Origin: CAUZFZ01 sp963579025
GTDB taxonomy: Bacteria > Planctomycetota > Planctomycetia > Planctomycetales > Planctomycetaceae
DNA: 64,000 bases
Assembly (NCBI GenBank): GCA_963579025.1
Contig: CAUZFZ010000022.1
Coordinates: forward strand, 24,808 to 88,807
Reading direction: 5' to 3'
How positions within the stretch are numbered: the first letter of the stretch is position 1; each line of letters starts with the position of its first letter. Positions 8,049 through 16,687 of the stretch are shown in pieces. A program made the translations under genes and the position numbers. Below the pieces are notes generated by a model. It did not search any database. It saw nothing but the letters and a program-made list of their open reading frames with translations, and was not told the origin of the DNA.

Positions 8049-9968
8049 ATGAATTCATTGAAATACATCCCGTTGCCGATTCTTTTTGTTTTCGTCATCG
8101 TCACCGTTGTGCCGCGAGCCGTGCTGTCGGCGGCGGAACGGCCGAATTTTGTGTGGCTGATCTCGGAAGACAACTCGTACCACTATCTCAGGCTATTTGA
8201 TGATCACGGTGCCCCAACGCCAGCGATCGCGAAGCTGGCCGAGCATGGGCTGATATTCGAGAACGCGTTTTCCAACAGCCCGGTCTGCTCGGTGGCACGC
8301 ACGACGCTGATCACCGGCTGTTATGCGCCTCGGATTGGAACTCAGTTCCATCGTCGCTCGGTGACAGTCCCGCTACCGGATGGGTTGCAGATGTTTCCGG
8401 CATATCTGCGGGACGCGGGGTACTACACGACCAACAAACAGAAGAAGGACTACAACGCGATTGAGGGCAATGGTGTCTGGGACGAGTCGTCCAACAAATC
8501 GTCATGGAAAAGCCGTGCCGAAGGACAGCCGTTCTTCCATATGCAGAGCTTTGGGACCACTCATGAAAGCTCGCTGCATTTTTCCGCTCAGGTCATGGCG
8601 ACGCAAAAAACGGAGACGGACCCAAAGACTGTCTTCGTCGCCCCATATCACCCGGACACGCCGACGTTCCGCTACACGAACGCGCGCTATCACGATCGAA
8701 TCCGTCAGGTGGACGGAGAAATCGGTGCGGTGGTCGAGCAACTCAGGAAAGACGATCTGCTGGAAGACACGTTCATCTTCTACTTCGGTGACCACGGAGG
8801 AGTGCTCCCACGCGGCAAGGGTTACGCCTACGAAAGCGGGTTGCATGTTCCGCTCGTCGTCCGAGTACCGGACAACTGGAAACACCTGGCCCCGGCAGAT
8901 AATGGCACTCGCATCAAGGGCTTCGTCAGCTTTATCGATTTCGGACCGACACTGCTGCATCTGGCCGGAGCAGAGGTTCCCGACCAGGTGGACGGAGAAC
9001 CGTTTCTGGGTAAAGGCATCACAGCTGAGAAGCTAAACAGCCGGGACGAGGCGTTCGGATACGCAGACCGCTTCGACGAGAAGTACGACCTCGTGCGCAC
9101 GCTGCGGAAGGGCCGATTCGAGTATGTCCGCAACTACCAGCCATTCAATTTCGACGGCCTGCAGAACAACTATCGCTATCGCATGCTGGCCTTCACTGAA
9201 TGGCGCGACCTTTTTCTCGCCGGAAAACTGAATGATGTTCAGAGCCAGTTCTTTGAAGCTCGCGACGCGGAAGCTCTGTACGACATTGAGACCGATCCTC
9301 ACGAGACAAAGAACCTGGCTGGTGATCCGGCCTATGCCGAAACTCTGGCAGACCTGCGAAAACGACTCGCCGATCGAGTCAAAGGTCTGCCCGATTTGAG
9401 TCTGTTCCCCGAAAGCGTTCTCGTGGAGAAGGCATTTGGCAATCCGACGGAATTCGGAAAAGCCCACGCCGCCCGCATCGGGCAACTCGTCGATATCGCG
9501 GATCTGAGTCTGATTTCGCTCGACGAGGCTCGCGATCGCCTGGTAGCAGCGACGCAATCGGACGACCCGTGGAAACGCTATTGGGGCATGATCGTGTGCA
9601 GCAGTTACGGAGGTGCCGCCAAACCTTTTGTCAGCATTGCTCGCGACCTGGCCAGAAATGACCCGGAACGACTTGTTCGAGTCCGCGCCGCAGAGTACCT
9701 CGGTCTGACTCGCACTGACGATCCGCGACCAATGATCATGGATGCGCTGCGTTCCACCAGGTCGAGCGTGGAAGCCAACCTGATCCTCAATTCACTCGTC
9801 ATGCTCCGCGACGGTCAACCGGGTTATGCGTTCCTGGTCAACGCGAACGACATCGACCCTGCCGCCCGGAAAGGGGACGTCCCGCGAAGACTGGAATACC
9901 TCGATCCAACGTTCAAGCCGGCGGCCGTACGCAAGAAAACCGGGAAGGGCAAGAAGAAAACCAACTGA
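8049..9968 (+). CDS. Sulfatase (heparan N-sulfatase-like) with a non-consensus CxVxR active-site motif
   Basis: I place the start at the ATG at 8049 because it opens directly on a signal peptide (hydrophobic stretch IPLPILFVFVIVTVVPRAVL); a longer frame starts at 7989. The 639-residue product is an alkaline-phosphatase-fold sulfatase. The metal-binding N-terminus (PNFVWLISEDN), the FYFGDHGGVLPRGK block and the late YDIETDPHETKNLA motif are all present. The active-site segment reads PVCSVARTTLITG, with Cys80 to be converted to formylglycine; the third motif position is Val, not the Pro or Ala that formylglycine-generating enzymes normally prefer. A C-terminal region of about 120 residues looks like HEAT repeats. 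It probably acts in the periplasm or outside on a sulfated glycan. Its stop codon is one base from that of the convergent DUF1549 gene. Confidence 0.88.
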   Translation: MNSLKYIPLPILFVFVIVTVVPRAVLSAAERPNFVWLISEDNSYHYLRLFDDHGAPTPAIAKLAEHGLIFENAFSNSPVCSVARTTLITGCYAPRIGTQFHRRSVTVPLPDGLQMFPAYLRDAGYYTTNKQKKDYNAIEGNGVWDESSNKSSWKSRAEGQPFFHMQSFGTTHESSLHFSAQVMATQKTETDPKTVFVAPYHPDTPTFRYTNARYHDRIRQVDGEIGAVVEQLRKDDLLEDTFIFYFGDHGGVLPRGKGYAYESGLHVPLVVRVPDNWKHLAPADNGTRIKGFVSFIDFGPTLLHLAGAEVPDQVDGEPFLGKGITAEKLNSRDEAFGYADRFDEKYDLVRTLRKGRFEYVRNYQPFNFDGLQNNYRYRMLAFTEWRDLFLAGKLNDVQSQFFEARDAEALYDIETDPHETKNLAGDPAYAETLADLRKRLADRVKGLPDLSLFPESVLVEKAFGNPTEFGKAHAARIGQLVDIADLSLISLDEARDRLVAATQSDDPWKRYWGMIVCSSYGGAAKPFVSIARDLARNDPERLVRVRAAEYLGLTRTDDPRPMIMDALRSTRSSVEANLILNSLVMLRDGQPGYAFLVNANDIDPAARKGDVPRRLEYLDPTFKPAAVRKKTGKGKKKTN

Positions 9969-9969
9969 G

Positions 9970-12006
9970 TCAGTCGACGTACAGAAACGAATTCAGGTTG
10001 AACATCGTCAGCGCGAACTCGCGCAGTGGTTGTTCTTTTAGAAAGCGGAGCACGGCCAGTTGCTGGGCTGGCGTTGGTTTTCGGCCGGTCGTCACGAGGA
10101 ATGCCCGCCGGGCCATCTCTTGTGGAGAACGGTCTGTCTCGGACTGCAGTCGCTCGGCCAGTGCATCGGCCAGGCGATTCGACAACGGGCCGTTGAGAAG
10201 TTCCAGTGCCTGAGGCGAATGCGTGGTGGATTCGCGGTGTGAACAGCTTGATTGTAGATCCGGCTGGTCGAAGACCTCCATGAAGGGCAGTCGCAGATTG
10301 CGTTTGGCGATCAGGTAGATGGTACGGCGATTGTGTTCGAACGAGTCAGTGGTCACTTCCCATTGAGTCGGCTTGTAGAGCAGTTTGATCAGCTCGGGAT
10401 CGACTGGCACCATTACACTCTTGCCGCTCAGTTTCGGATTCAGCTCGCCAGACACCGTCAGGATCGAATCACGCACTTCTTCGGCCGACAGTCGCCGTCG
10501 ATTGAACCGCCACAGGAGTGAGTTATCCGCATCGGCCTGCATGCCGGCCTTGTGGGCGTCGGCGTCGACCACGTGCGATGACTGCTGCCAGGTGCTGCTG
10601 GTCAGAATCAGACGATGCAGTGACTTGATGCTCCAGCCACTGTCAACCAATCGGTTGGCCAGCCAGTCGAGCAGCTCTGGATGCGTGGGCCGGGAACCGT
10701 TGACTCCGAAGTCGTTTGCGGTGGCCTGAATGCCGCGGCCGAAGTGGTAGTGCCAGATGCGGTTCGCAATGACTCGTGCAGTGAGTGGATTGTCCGGAGC
10801 CGTGATCCACCGGGCCAGTTCGGACTTTGGCTCAGAACGATCCGCCGGGAAGGATTCCGCATTGTTGGCCAGTAGTACTCCTGGAAAACGCATGCCGAGC
10901 GATTCACCGGGACGGGTTTCGTCACCACGATCCAGCAGGTGGATACCTGTGCGACGAGCGGCATCGTCCGACACGCTGAACACAGTCGGGACGGGTTTCG
11001 GAAGCTGCTCCTGCAACTCGACCACGCGCGCCTTCAGTCGTGCACGCTCTGCCTCGTCCGCGTTCGGGATCGTCTGTTTGAGGTCGTAAATCTGTTTCGA
11101 GATCGCGTCATGTTGCTGCTTCCAGACAGACCATTCCTCGCGACCCGTTAACGGCGCGTCGTACTCATGCGTCGCCGCCATGAAGGCCTGCAACTGGTAG
11201 TAGTCCTTCTGCCGGAACGGATCGTAAAAGTGATCGTGACAGCGGGCGCAACCAACGGTCAGTCCGATAAACACAGTTCCAACTGCGTTGGCCATTTCTG
11301 TCAGCACTTCGTTGCGGCTGAACGCGATCTCCGGGTTTCCGGCATTCCGACGCACCGGGCCGAGGCGATGAAACCCGACCGCGATCAGGGCATCGCGCAC
11401 ATCCGGGTTGTTGCGAGGATCGACCTCGCCCGCGCGTGCCGCAATCTCGTCTCCCGCAAGCTGCTCGGTGGCAAACCGATCGAATGGTCGGTCCTCATTG
11501 AATGCCCGCACAACGTAATCGCGGAACCGCCACGCTTCGGCATGATGCCGGTCGTACTCAAAGCCCTCGGTCTCGGCAAAGCGGACGACGTCCAACCAGT
11601 GTTGACCCCACTTCTCGCCGTAATGTGGACTCGCCAGGACTTCGTCCACCAGCCGTGGCCAGGCGTCGGGCGACGAGTCTTCCAGGAAACGGTCGATCTG
11701 CTCCGGTTCAGGGGGGAGCCCCGTGAGATCGAAGACAAGTCGTCGGAGCAGTATCCGACGTGTCGCCCGCGGTGACGGACTCAGGCCTGCCTCGTGAAGC
11801 CGCTGCAGTATGAATGCGTCAACCGGATTGCCGACCCACTCGCGATCGATCGGCGCATCGAAGGATGGAACATCGGGTCGGGAGCGTGCCTGCAACGACC
11901 AGTGACTGCGTTCTTCTTCCGTATAAGTCAGTGATGTGTCGTCCTCGGCGAACGCCGCACGGACGGTAAGCAGCAGTGCGATTGGCAGGATGCAGTTGGC
12001 ACTCAA
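9970..12006 (-). CDS. DUF1549/DUF1553 domain protein, secreted, without cytochrome domain
   Basis: The frame is open to 12198 but that would overlap aroDE. I choose the TTG at 12006, which follows an AGGA element by 8 bases and opens on a signal peptide (residues 1-19, ending VRAAFAED). The 678-residue protein has the DUF1549 part first (PVDAFILQRLHEAGLSP, FDLTGLPPEPEQIDRFL, HYGEKWGQHWLDVVRFAET, CARCHDHFYDPFRQKDYY) and the DUF1553 part after it (NPLTARVIANRIWHYHFGRGI, NDFGVNGSRPTHPELLDWLA). The CxxCH in CARCHDH could bind haem. The N-terminal cytochrome found in many members is absent. These exported proteins are typical of planctomycetes and are often next to sulfatases or DUF1501 genes; their chemistry is not established. 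Confidence 0.85.
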   Translation of the reverse strand: MSANCILPIALLLTVRAAFAEDDTSLTYTEEERSHWSLQARSRPDVPSFDAPIDREWVGNPVDAFILQRLHEAGLSPSPRATRRILLRRLVFDLTGLPPEPEQIDRFLEDSSPDAWPRLVDEVLASPHYGEKWGQHWLDVVRFAETEGFEYDRHHAEAWRFRDYVVRAFNEDRPFDRFATEQLAGDEIAARAGEVDPRNNPDVRDALIAVGFHRLGPVRRNAGNPEIAFSRNEVLTEMANAVGTVFIGLTVGCARCHDHFYDPFRQKDYYQLQAFMAATHEYDAPLTGREEWSVWKQQHDAISKQIYDLKQTIPNADEAERARLKARVVELQEQLPKPVPTVFSVSDDAARRTGIHLLDRGDETRPGESLGMRFPGVLLANNAESFPADRSEPKSELARWITAPDNPLTARVIANRIWHYHFGRGIQATANDFGVNGSRPTHPELLDWLANRLVDSGWSIKSLHRLILTSSTWQQSSHVVDADAHKAGMQADADNSLLWRFNRRRLSAEEVRDSILTVSGELNPKLSGKSVMVPVDPELIKLLYKPTQWEVTTDSFEHNRRTIYLIAKRNLRLPFMEVFDQPDLQSSCSHRESTTHSPQALELLNGPLSNRLADALAERLQSETDRSPQEMARRAFLVTTGRKPTPAQQLAVLRFLKEQPLREFALTMFNLNSFLYVD

Positions 12007-12144
12007 GGGATTGTTCCTGACGAACGCGGGAATCACTGGAATCCAGTATGAGCCGAGCCGTTGGAACGGCTGGCTGACGCCAGCTATTCTGCCCGGGTTG
12101 TCCTGTTTCGAACAGTCTAAGCATCCGCGTAAAGAACCGACTTC

Positions 12145-13644
12145 ATGATCTGCGTGAGTATTGGCCGCACACGGCACAAGATGGTTGTCCTCGAGCATCG
12201 TGCTCTGGCAAAGCGAGGGGCGCAGCTTGTTGAGCTGCGTCTGGACTGGCTGTCACACATTCCTGACCTCGGCCGATTGATCGCCGATCGTCCGACGCCC
12301 GCCATCATTACCTGCCGTCGCCCCGTCGACCGCGGCCGGTGGCGTGGCAGCGAGGAAGAACGCGTCACGCTGCTGCGCTCCGCGATTGTCGCCGGTGCCG
12401 AGTACGTCGACCTTGAGGAAGACATCGCCGGTGACATTCCGCGCTACGGCGACACAAAGCGAATCATCAGCTACCACAACTTCGATGAGACTCCCGACGA
12501 TCTCGAGACGATTCATGCTCAACTGTGTAAGCGTGACCCGGATATCGTCAAGATTGTGACGATGGCCAACGCGCCGGGCGACATGGCACGCATGCTGCAA
12601 CTCGTGGAGAAGTCGAGCGTGCCAACGGCCGGGTTCTGCATGGGTGAGATCGGCATGCCCAGCCGGATTCTGTGCGGCAAATACGGGTCACCATTGACGT
12701 ACGCGACATTCAGCAGTGATCGAGAACTCGCCCCAGGGCAGCTCTCGTTCGAGCAAATGCGGGACATCTACCGATACGATGACATCACCGCCGACACGCC
12801 GGTGTTTGGAGTTGTGGGCGACCCCATCGCTCAAAGTCTGAGTCCGTTGCTGCACAATCTGGCTTTCAAAGAGGCCGGAATCGATGCCGTGTATGTGCCG
12901 CTGCGAATTCCCCAGGACACGCTGGCGGCATCGCTGCAGGCGCTGGAACCTCTGCACATCGGAGGCTTCAGCGTCACGATTCCGCACAAGGAAGCCGCTA
13001 AAGACTTCGCGCAGCACCCGGACGACAACGTCCGCGTGATCGGAGCAGCCAACACGCTCGTCCGGAACGAACTCGATGAGTGGCAAGCCTTCAACACAGA
13101 CTACGACGCGATCGAGCAGTCGGTGTCCATTGGCCTGAACCCGGACGAACCGCAGAACGTGAATCTGATGGGGCGGACAGTCATGTTGCTGGGCGCCGGC
13201 GGAGCCGCTCGCGCCGCCGCGGTCGCGATGGTTCGAGCCGGAGCCGTTGTGTCCATTGCCAGTCGCACACACAAGCGAGCCGTTGCACTCGCAGACGAAG
13301 TCGGATGTCAGCATTGCACGTGGGAGAACCGCGGCGCCGGCGAACCAAACATCCTGATTAACTGCACTCCCGTGGGCATGCATCCGGACATCAACGTCTC
13401 ACCGTTCGAGAGGCACTGGTTGCGGCAAGAGCAGCTTGTATTCGACACCGTCTACAATCCCGAACAGACCTTGCTGATCCGACACGCGCGAGAACGCGGC
13501 AGTCGGACGGTGACGGGCGTTGAGATGTTTGTCCGCCAGGCCGCTCGTCAATTCGAACTCTACACCGGTCGCCCCGGCCCTCTTGATCAAATGAGGGAGA
13601 CCATGCGATCAGCCATTTCACCCGTCGGCGACCTCCCGATCTGA
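12145..13644 (+). CDS. aroDE: Bifunctional 3-dehydroquinate dehydratase (type I) / shikimate dehydrogenase
   Basis: A 499-residue fusion catalysing steps 3 and 4 of the shikimate pathway, from 3-dehydroquinate to shikimate, in the cytoplasm. Residues 1-215 are a type I dehydroquinase with the general-base His in SYHNFDE (His111) and the Schiff-base Lys in DIVKIVTMA (Lys136). Residues about 220-495 are shikimate dehydrogenase: GDPIAQSLSPLLHN for substrate binding, the catalytic Lys in VTIPHKEA, the Asp in NTDYDA and the NADP-binding loop LLGAGGAARAAAVAM. The same domain order is known from plants and chlamydiae, and planctomycetes share it. The ATG start leaves 138 bases to the divergent DUF1549 start. 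It is the first gene of a plus-strand run with short gaps. Confidence 0.93.
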   Translation: MICVSIGRTRHKMVVLEHRALAKRGAQLVELRLDWLSHIPDLGRLIADRPTPAIITCRRPVDRGRWRGSEEERVTLLRSAIVAGAEYVDLEEDIAGDIPRYGDTKRIISYHNFDETPDDLETIHAQLCKRDPDIVKIVTMANAPGDMARMLQLVEKSSVPTAGFCMGEIGMPSRILCGKYGSPLTYATFSSDRELAPGQLSFEQMRDIYRYDDITADTPVFGVVGDPIAQSLSPLLHNLAFKEAGIDAVYVPLRIPQDTLAASLQALEPLHIGGFSVTIPHKEAAKDFAQHPDDNVRVIGAANTLVRNELDEWQAFNTDYDAIEQSVSIGLNPDEPQNVNLMGRTVMLLGAGGAARAAAVAMVRAGAVVSIASRTHKRAVALADEVGCQHCTWENRGAGEPNILINCTPVGMHPDINVSPFERHWLRQEQLVFDTVYNPEQTLLIRHARERGSRTVTGVEMFVRQAARQFELYTGRPGPLDQMRETMRSAISPVGDLPI

Positions 13645-13679
13645 CACGGTCACACCACCGATCGACCCGCGAGACACAT

Positions 13680-14645
13680 ATGTCCGTGTTTTCCACAAAC
13701 GTTCTGTACCGACCCGAAACGCTGCAACAGCGCTTTCTGCCTGAGGGCCCATACCCGTACGGCTCAAACAAACTGAGCTGGGTGGCTATTCAGCACGGGG
13801 CGGACGCGACTCATGGATCGATAAACATCTTCGATCCAGCCGCCGGAACGAATGAGGGATTCGAACTGACCGGCCGTCCTGGTTTCGCGTTTCCAACCGA
13901 CATGCCAGGAACATTCGTCGTCGGACAGGAAAAACAGGTCGGCCTGTTCGATACGAGTACTGGCGGCTGGTCGCACTTCCAGGGGGACCTGGAGCCGGGT
14001 GTTGACGGAACGGTGATCAACGACGGAGTCGTATTTTCCGGCGGTCTCGTTTTCGGTTGCAAGGACCTGAATTTTGCGGAGTCCAAAGCCGGACTATATT
14101 TGTGGCGTCGATCGGACCGACAGTTCATTCAACTGCGTAATGACCAGGTCTGCTCGAACGGGAAGATCGTCACCGGCACCGGCACCGGCACTGGCGATCA
14201 GGTGACTCTGCTCGATATCGACACGCCGACGAAGACAGTCGTCCGCTACACGCTCGACGTGGCGGCCGGAACATTGTCAGAGCCAGAAATCGTTGTCGAT
14301 CTGCGCGAACGCACTGACTTCCCCGACGGAATGATCGCCACGCCGGATGCTCAAGGTGTCATCATTGCCTTTTACAATCCGAACGATGTCGAATTCGGCG
14401 AGGCATGCCAGTTCTCTCTGGCCGACGGTTCCGTACAGGCGACCTGGACGACCGCCAGATCGCCGCGTGTGACGTGCCCTCAGCTTGTGGATTTCAACGG
14501 CCGAATCCAACTGGTCCTGACAACGGCCGACGAAGGCATGACGCCGGAACAACAGGCACGGCATGTGAATGCGGGTTGCCTGTTCATTGGTGAGACCGAC
14601 TTTGATTCACTGCCGGAAACGCCTGTGTTCGAGATTCCGGCGTGA
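13680..14645 (+). CDS. SMP-30/gluconolactonase-like beta-propeller protein
   Basis: A 321-residue protein without a signal peptide, with the spacing and motifs of the SMP-30/gluconolactonase/LRE family: an N-terminal LPEGPYPYGSNKLSWVAIQHG strand pair, VQEK-type middle blades and DFPDGMIATPDAQGVIIAFYNP, the usual metal-site loop. The canonical Glu of the family metal site is probably the one in LPEGP. Members hydrolyse sugar lactones, often with calcium or zinc. A Gly-Thr run (GTGTGTG at about residues 164-170) comes from an alternating CACCGG repeat. It sits 35 bases after aroDE and 30 before the VOC gene, so it may be read from the same transcript. Substrate unknown. Confidence 0.75.
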   Translation: MSVFSTNVLYRPETLQQRFLPEGPYPYGSNKLSWVAIQHGADATHGSINIFDPAAGTNEGFELTGRPGFAFPTDMPGTFVVGQEKQVGLFDTSTGGWSHFQGDLEPGVDGTVINDGVVFSGGLVFGCKDLNFAESKAGLYLWRRSDRQFIQLRNDQVCSNGKIVTGTGTGTGDQVTLLDIDTPTKTVVRYTLDVAAGTLSEPEIVVDLRERTDFPDGMIATPDAQGVIIAFYNPNDVEFGEACQFSLADGSVQATWTTARSPRVTCPQLVDFNGRIQLVLTTADEGMTPEQQARHVNAGCLFIGETDFDSLPETPVFEIPA

Positions 14646-14675
14646 CCATTCGGCTGTGCTCCAGGAGACCGCACC

Positions 14676-15449
14676 ATGCCTGCAGGTTCGACGCTGACCG
14701 GCCGCTTCGTCAGGCACGATCTCATGACAACCGACCAGGCGAAATCCCTGGCCTTCTATCGGGCACTGTTTCCCGAATGGCAAATCAACAGCATCGAAAT
14801 GAAGGATGCGGGCACGTACCACGTGATCAGCGTCGGCGGTCAGGATGCGGGCGGCATTGTTGACTTGCCGCCAAACGCCGGTCTCTCGTCTCACTGGATT
14901 CCCTACGTGGCTGTTGATGACTGCGACGCGACCGTGAAGTCCTGCACGGAACTTGGAGGCACAACTGTCATACCGTCATTGGGTCTTCCAGGTGTCGGAG
15001 TCACTGCTGTACTCCGTGACGATCAGGGCGCCACGTTTAAGCCGTTCCAACGGGAACAGGACATCACGCTGTCTGCCGGGAAAGCGTCCGGCCAGTTCAC
15101 GTTTGACGAACTCCTGACCGTCGACATGTCGAAGGCTCGCAGTTTTTATCAAACCGTGTTTGGCTGGTCGTCGATTGAAGTGCCGATGGGGGACACGGCC
15201 AGCTACGTCCTGTTTCGTGTTGGTGACCAGGACGTTGCCGGCGCGATGGTGATGCCGGATGAGGCTCAGGCTTCCCCGCACTGGCTGACGTGTCTCTACG
15301 CAGAAGATATCGACGAACGATCGAGGCAGGTCGAAGATCTGGGAGGCATAACACACGCGAAACCACGTGACATTCCCGGTGTCGGCCGGTTTGCCGTGCA
15401 TGCCGATCCCAGCGGAGCCTCGTTCGCGTTGTTCCTGAAACCCCATTGA
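14676..15449 (+). CDS. VOC family protein with two glyoxalase-like domains
   Basis: The 257-residue product is made of two copies of the vicinal-oxygen-chelate fold. The first (residues about 8-120) begins with FVRHDLMTTDQAKSLAFYRALF and the second (about 130-255) with FTFDELLTVDMSKARSFYQTVF, showing an internal duplication. The repeated phrases HWIPYVAVDDCD and HWLTCLYAEDID follow in each half. Proteins of this layout are annotated as glyoxalase/bleomycin-resistance or CFP30B-like proteins; they bind metals or small molecules and need not be true glyoxalases. No export signal. The gene lies between the SMP-30-like and Gfo/Idh/MocA genes. Confidence 0.85.
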   Translation: MPAGSTLTGRFVRHDLMTTDQAKSLAFYRALFPEWQINSIEMKDAGTYHVISVGGQDAGGIVDLPPNAGLSSHWIPYVAVDDCDATVKSCTELGGTTVIPSLGLPGVGVTAVLRDDQGATFKPFQREQDITLSAGKASGQFTFDELLTVDMSKARSFYQTVFGWSSIEVPMGDTASYVLFRVGDQDVAGAMVMPDEAQASPHWLTCLYAEDIDERSRQVEDLGGITHAKPRDIPGVGRFAVHADPSGASFALFLKPH

Positions 15450-15495
15450 ATCAGAACATTCCCACTCCGTTCGCCAAATTCACCGAGACCCTGCC

Positions 15496-16671
15496 ATGCT
15501 CAATGCTCCACTCAATCGTCGCCTGCGCATGGCTCTGATTGGAGGCGGAGGGGCCGGGTTCATTGGCAAGGTTCATCGCACGGCGGCAACGCTCGACGGT
15601 CGGGCAGAAGTTGTCGCGGGAGCGTTTTCGTCGGATGCCGTTCGATCGCGCGAAACAGCTCTCGCGTTCAGCGTCGATCCGCAACGGGCATTCGCCTCGT
15701 ACACAGATTTGCTGCAGTCGGAACTTAATCGACCCAATGACGAACGCATCGACTTCGTCAGCATCGCGACTCCCAACTGGCTGCACTTTCCGATGGCGAA
15801 GGCCGCGCTGGAAGCTGGCTTCCATGTCTTCTGTGACAAGCCCATGACGACTCGGACGGACCATGCCGAGGAACTCGTGCGACTCGTCCAGAAGAGTGGC
15901 CGCGTCTTTGCGTTGACTCACAACTACACCGGTTACCCGCTGGTCCGTCAGGCCCGCGAGATGATTGCGTCTGGTGAACTCGGCGAAATTCGTGCTGTGC
16001 GCGTGAACTACATTCAGGGCTGGATGCGCGGCGTGCAGCCGGAGTCGACGCCATCGCGCGGAGCATGGAAAGACGACCCCGAGAAGAACGGACCCGCCGC
16101 CACAATGGGCGACGTCGGCACGCATGCTTACAACCTGGCCCGGTACATGAGCGGGCTGCAGCCGGTTGAGATTTCGGCCAACCTGATGACGTACGCCCCC
16201 GGCCGGCAGCTTGACGATTACGGCCACGCGCTCGTCCGCTGCGAGAATGATGGGTTGATCATGGTCACGGCCAGTCAGGTCACACACGGTCGCCTGAACG
16301 ATCTGGCTATCGAGATTGACGGCGAGGACGCGTCCCTGTCCTGGCGACAGGAAGAGCCCAACATGCTGACCGTTCGCAGGTTCGGCGAGCCACAGCACAT
16401 CTACGACCGGCACCCGGCGGCCGGATACATGAACGAGACGGGCCGAAGCGCCTGCCGCCTGCCCGCAGGACATCCGGAAGCATTCTTCGAGGCGTTTGCG
16501 AACGTCTACGCGGCGGCCTTCGACGACATCGTCGCGCGCATCACCGGGAACGAAGCGACGGCTCCCCAGTACCCGACCGTGAACGATGGTCTGGAAGGCG
16601 TACGATTCATCGAACAGTCAGTTGCCAGCAGCCAGTCAAACGGTGCATGGCTGCCTTTGTCCGCCCGTTGA
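15496..16671 (+). CDS. Gfo/Idh/MocA family oxidoreductase
   Basis: A 391-residue NAD(P)-dependent oxidoreductase. The N-terminal Rossmann loop is LIGGGGAGFIGKVH, and the conserved dinucleotide/catalytic block FVSIATPNWLHFPMAKAALEAGFHVFCDKPM contains the family's EKP-type motif as DKP. The helix around GDVGTHAYNLARYMSG carries the His expected in the active site. The C-terminal domain shares FEAFANVYAAAFDDI with sugar dehydrogenases of this family. The substrate is probably a cyclic polyol or sugar. The start ATG is 46 bases after the VOC gene. The last codons resemble a fragment near 24.85 kb that I take to be the remnant of a related gene. Confidence 0.9.
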   Translation: MLNAPLNRRLRMALIGGGGAGFIGKVHRTAATLDGRAEVVAGAFSSDAVRSRETALAFSVDPQRAFASYTDLLQSELNRPNDERIDFVSIATPNWLHFPMAKAALEAGFHVFCDKPMTTRTDHAEELVRLVQKSGRVFALTHNYTGYPLVRQAREMIASGELGEIRAVRVNYIQGWMRGVQPESTPSRGAWKDDPEKNGPAATMGDVGTHAYNLARYMSGLQPVEISANLMTYAPGRQLDDYGHALVRCENDGLIMVTASQVTHGRLNDLAIEIDGEDASLSWRQEEPNMLTVRRFGEPQHIYDRHPAAGYMNETGRSACRLPAGHPEAFFEAFANVYAAAFDDIVARITGNEATAPQYPTVNDGLEGVRFIEQSVASSQSNGAWLPLSAR

Positions 16672-16687
16672 TGCGCCTCGTAAGGTG

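Noticed and set aside
15451..16473. 340-codon minus-strand ORF opposite the Gfo/Idh/MocA gene
   Set aside because: The plus strand encodes all conserved motifs of the oxidoreductase; the antisense frame reads as Arg/His-rich nonsense.
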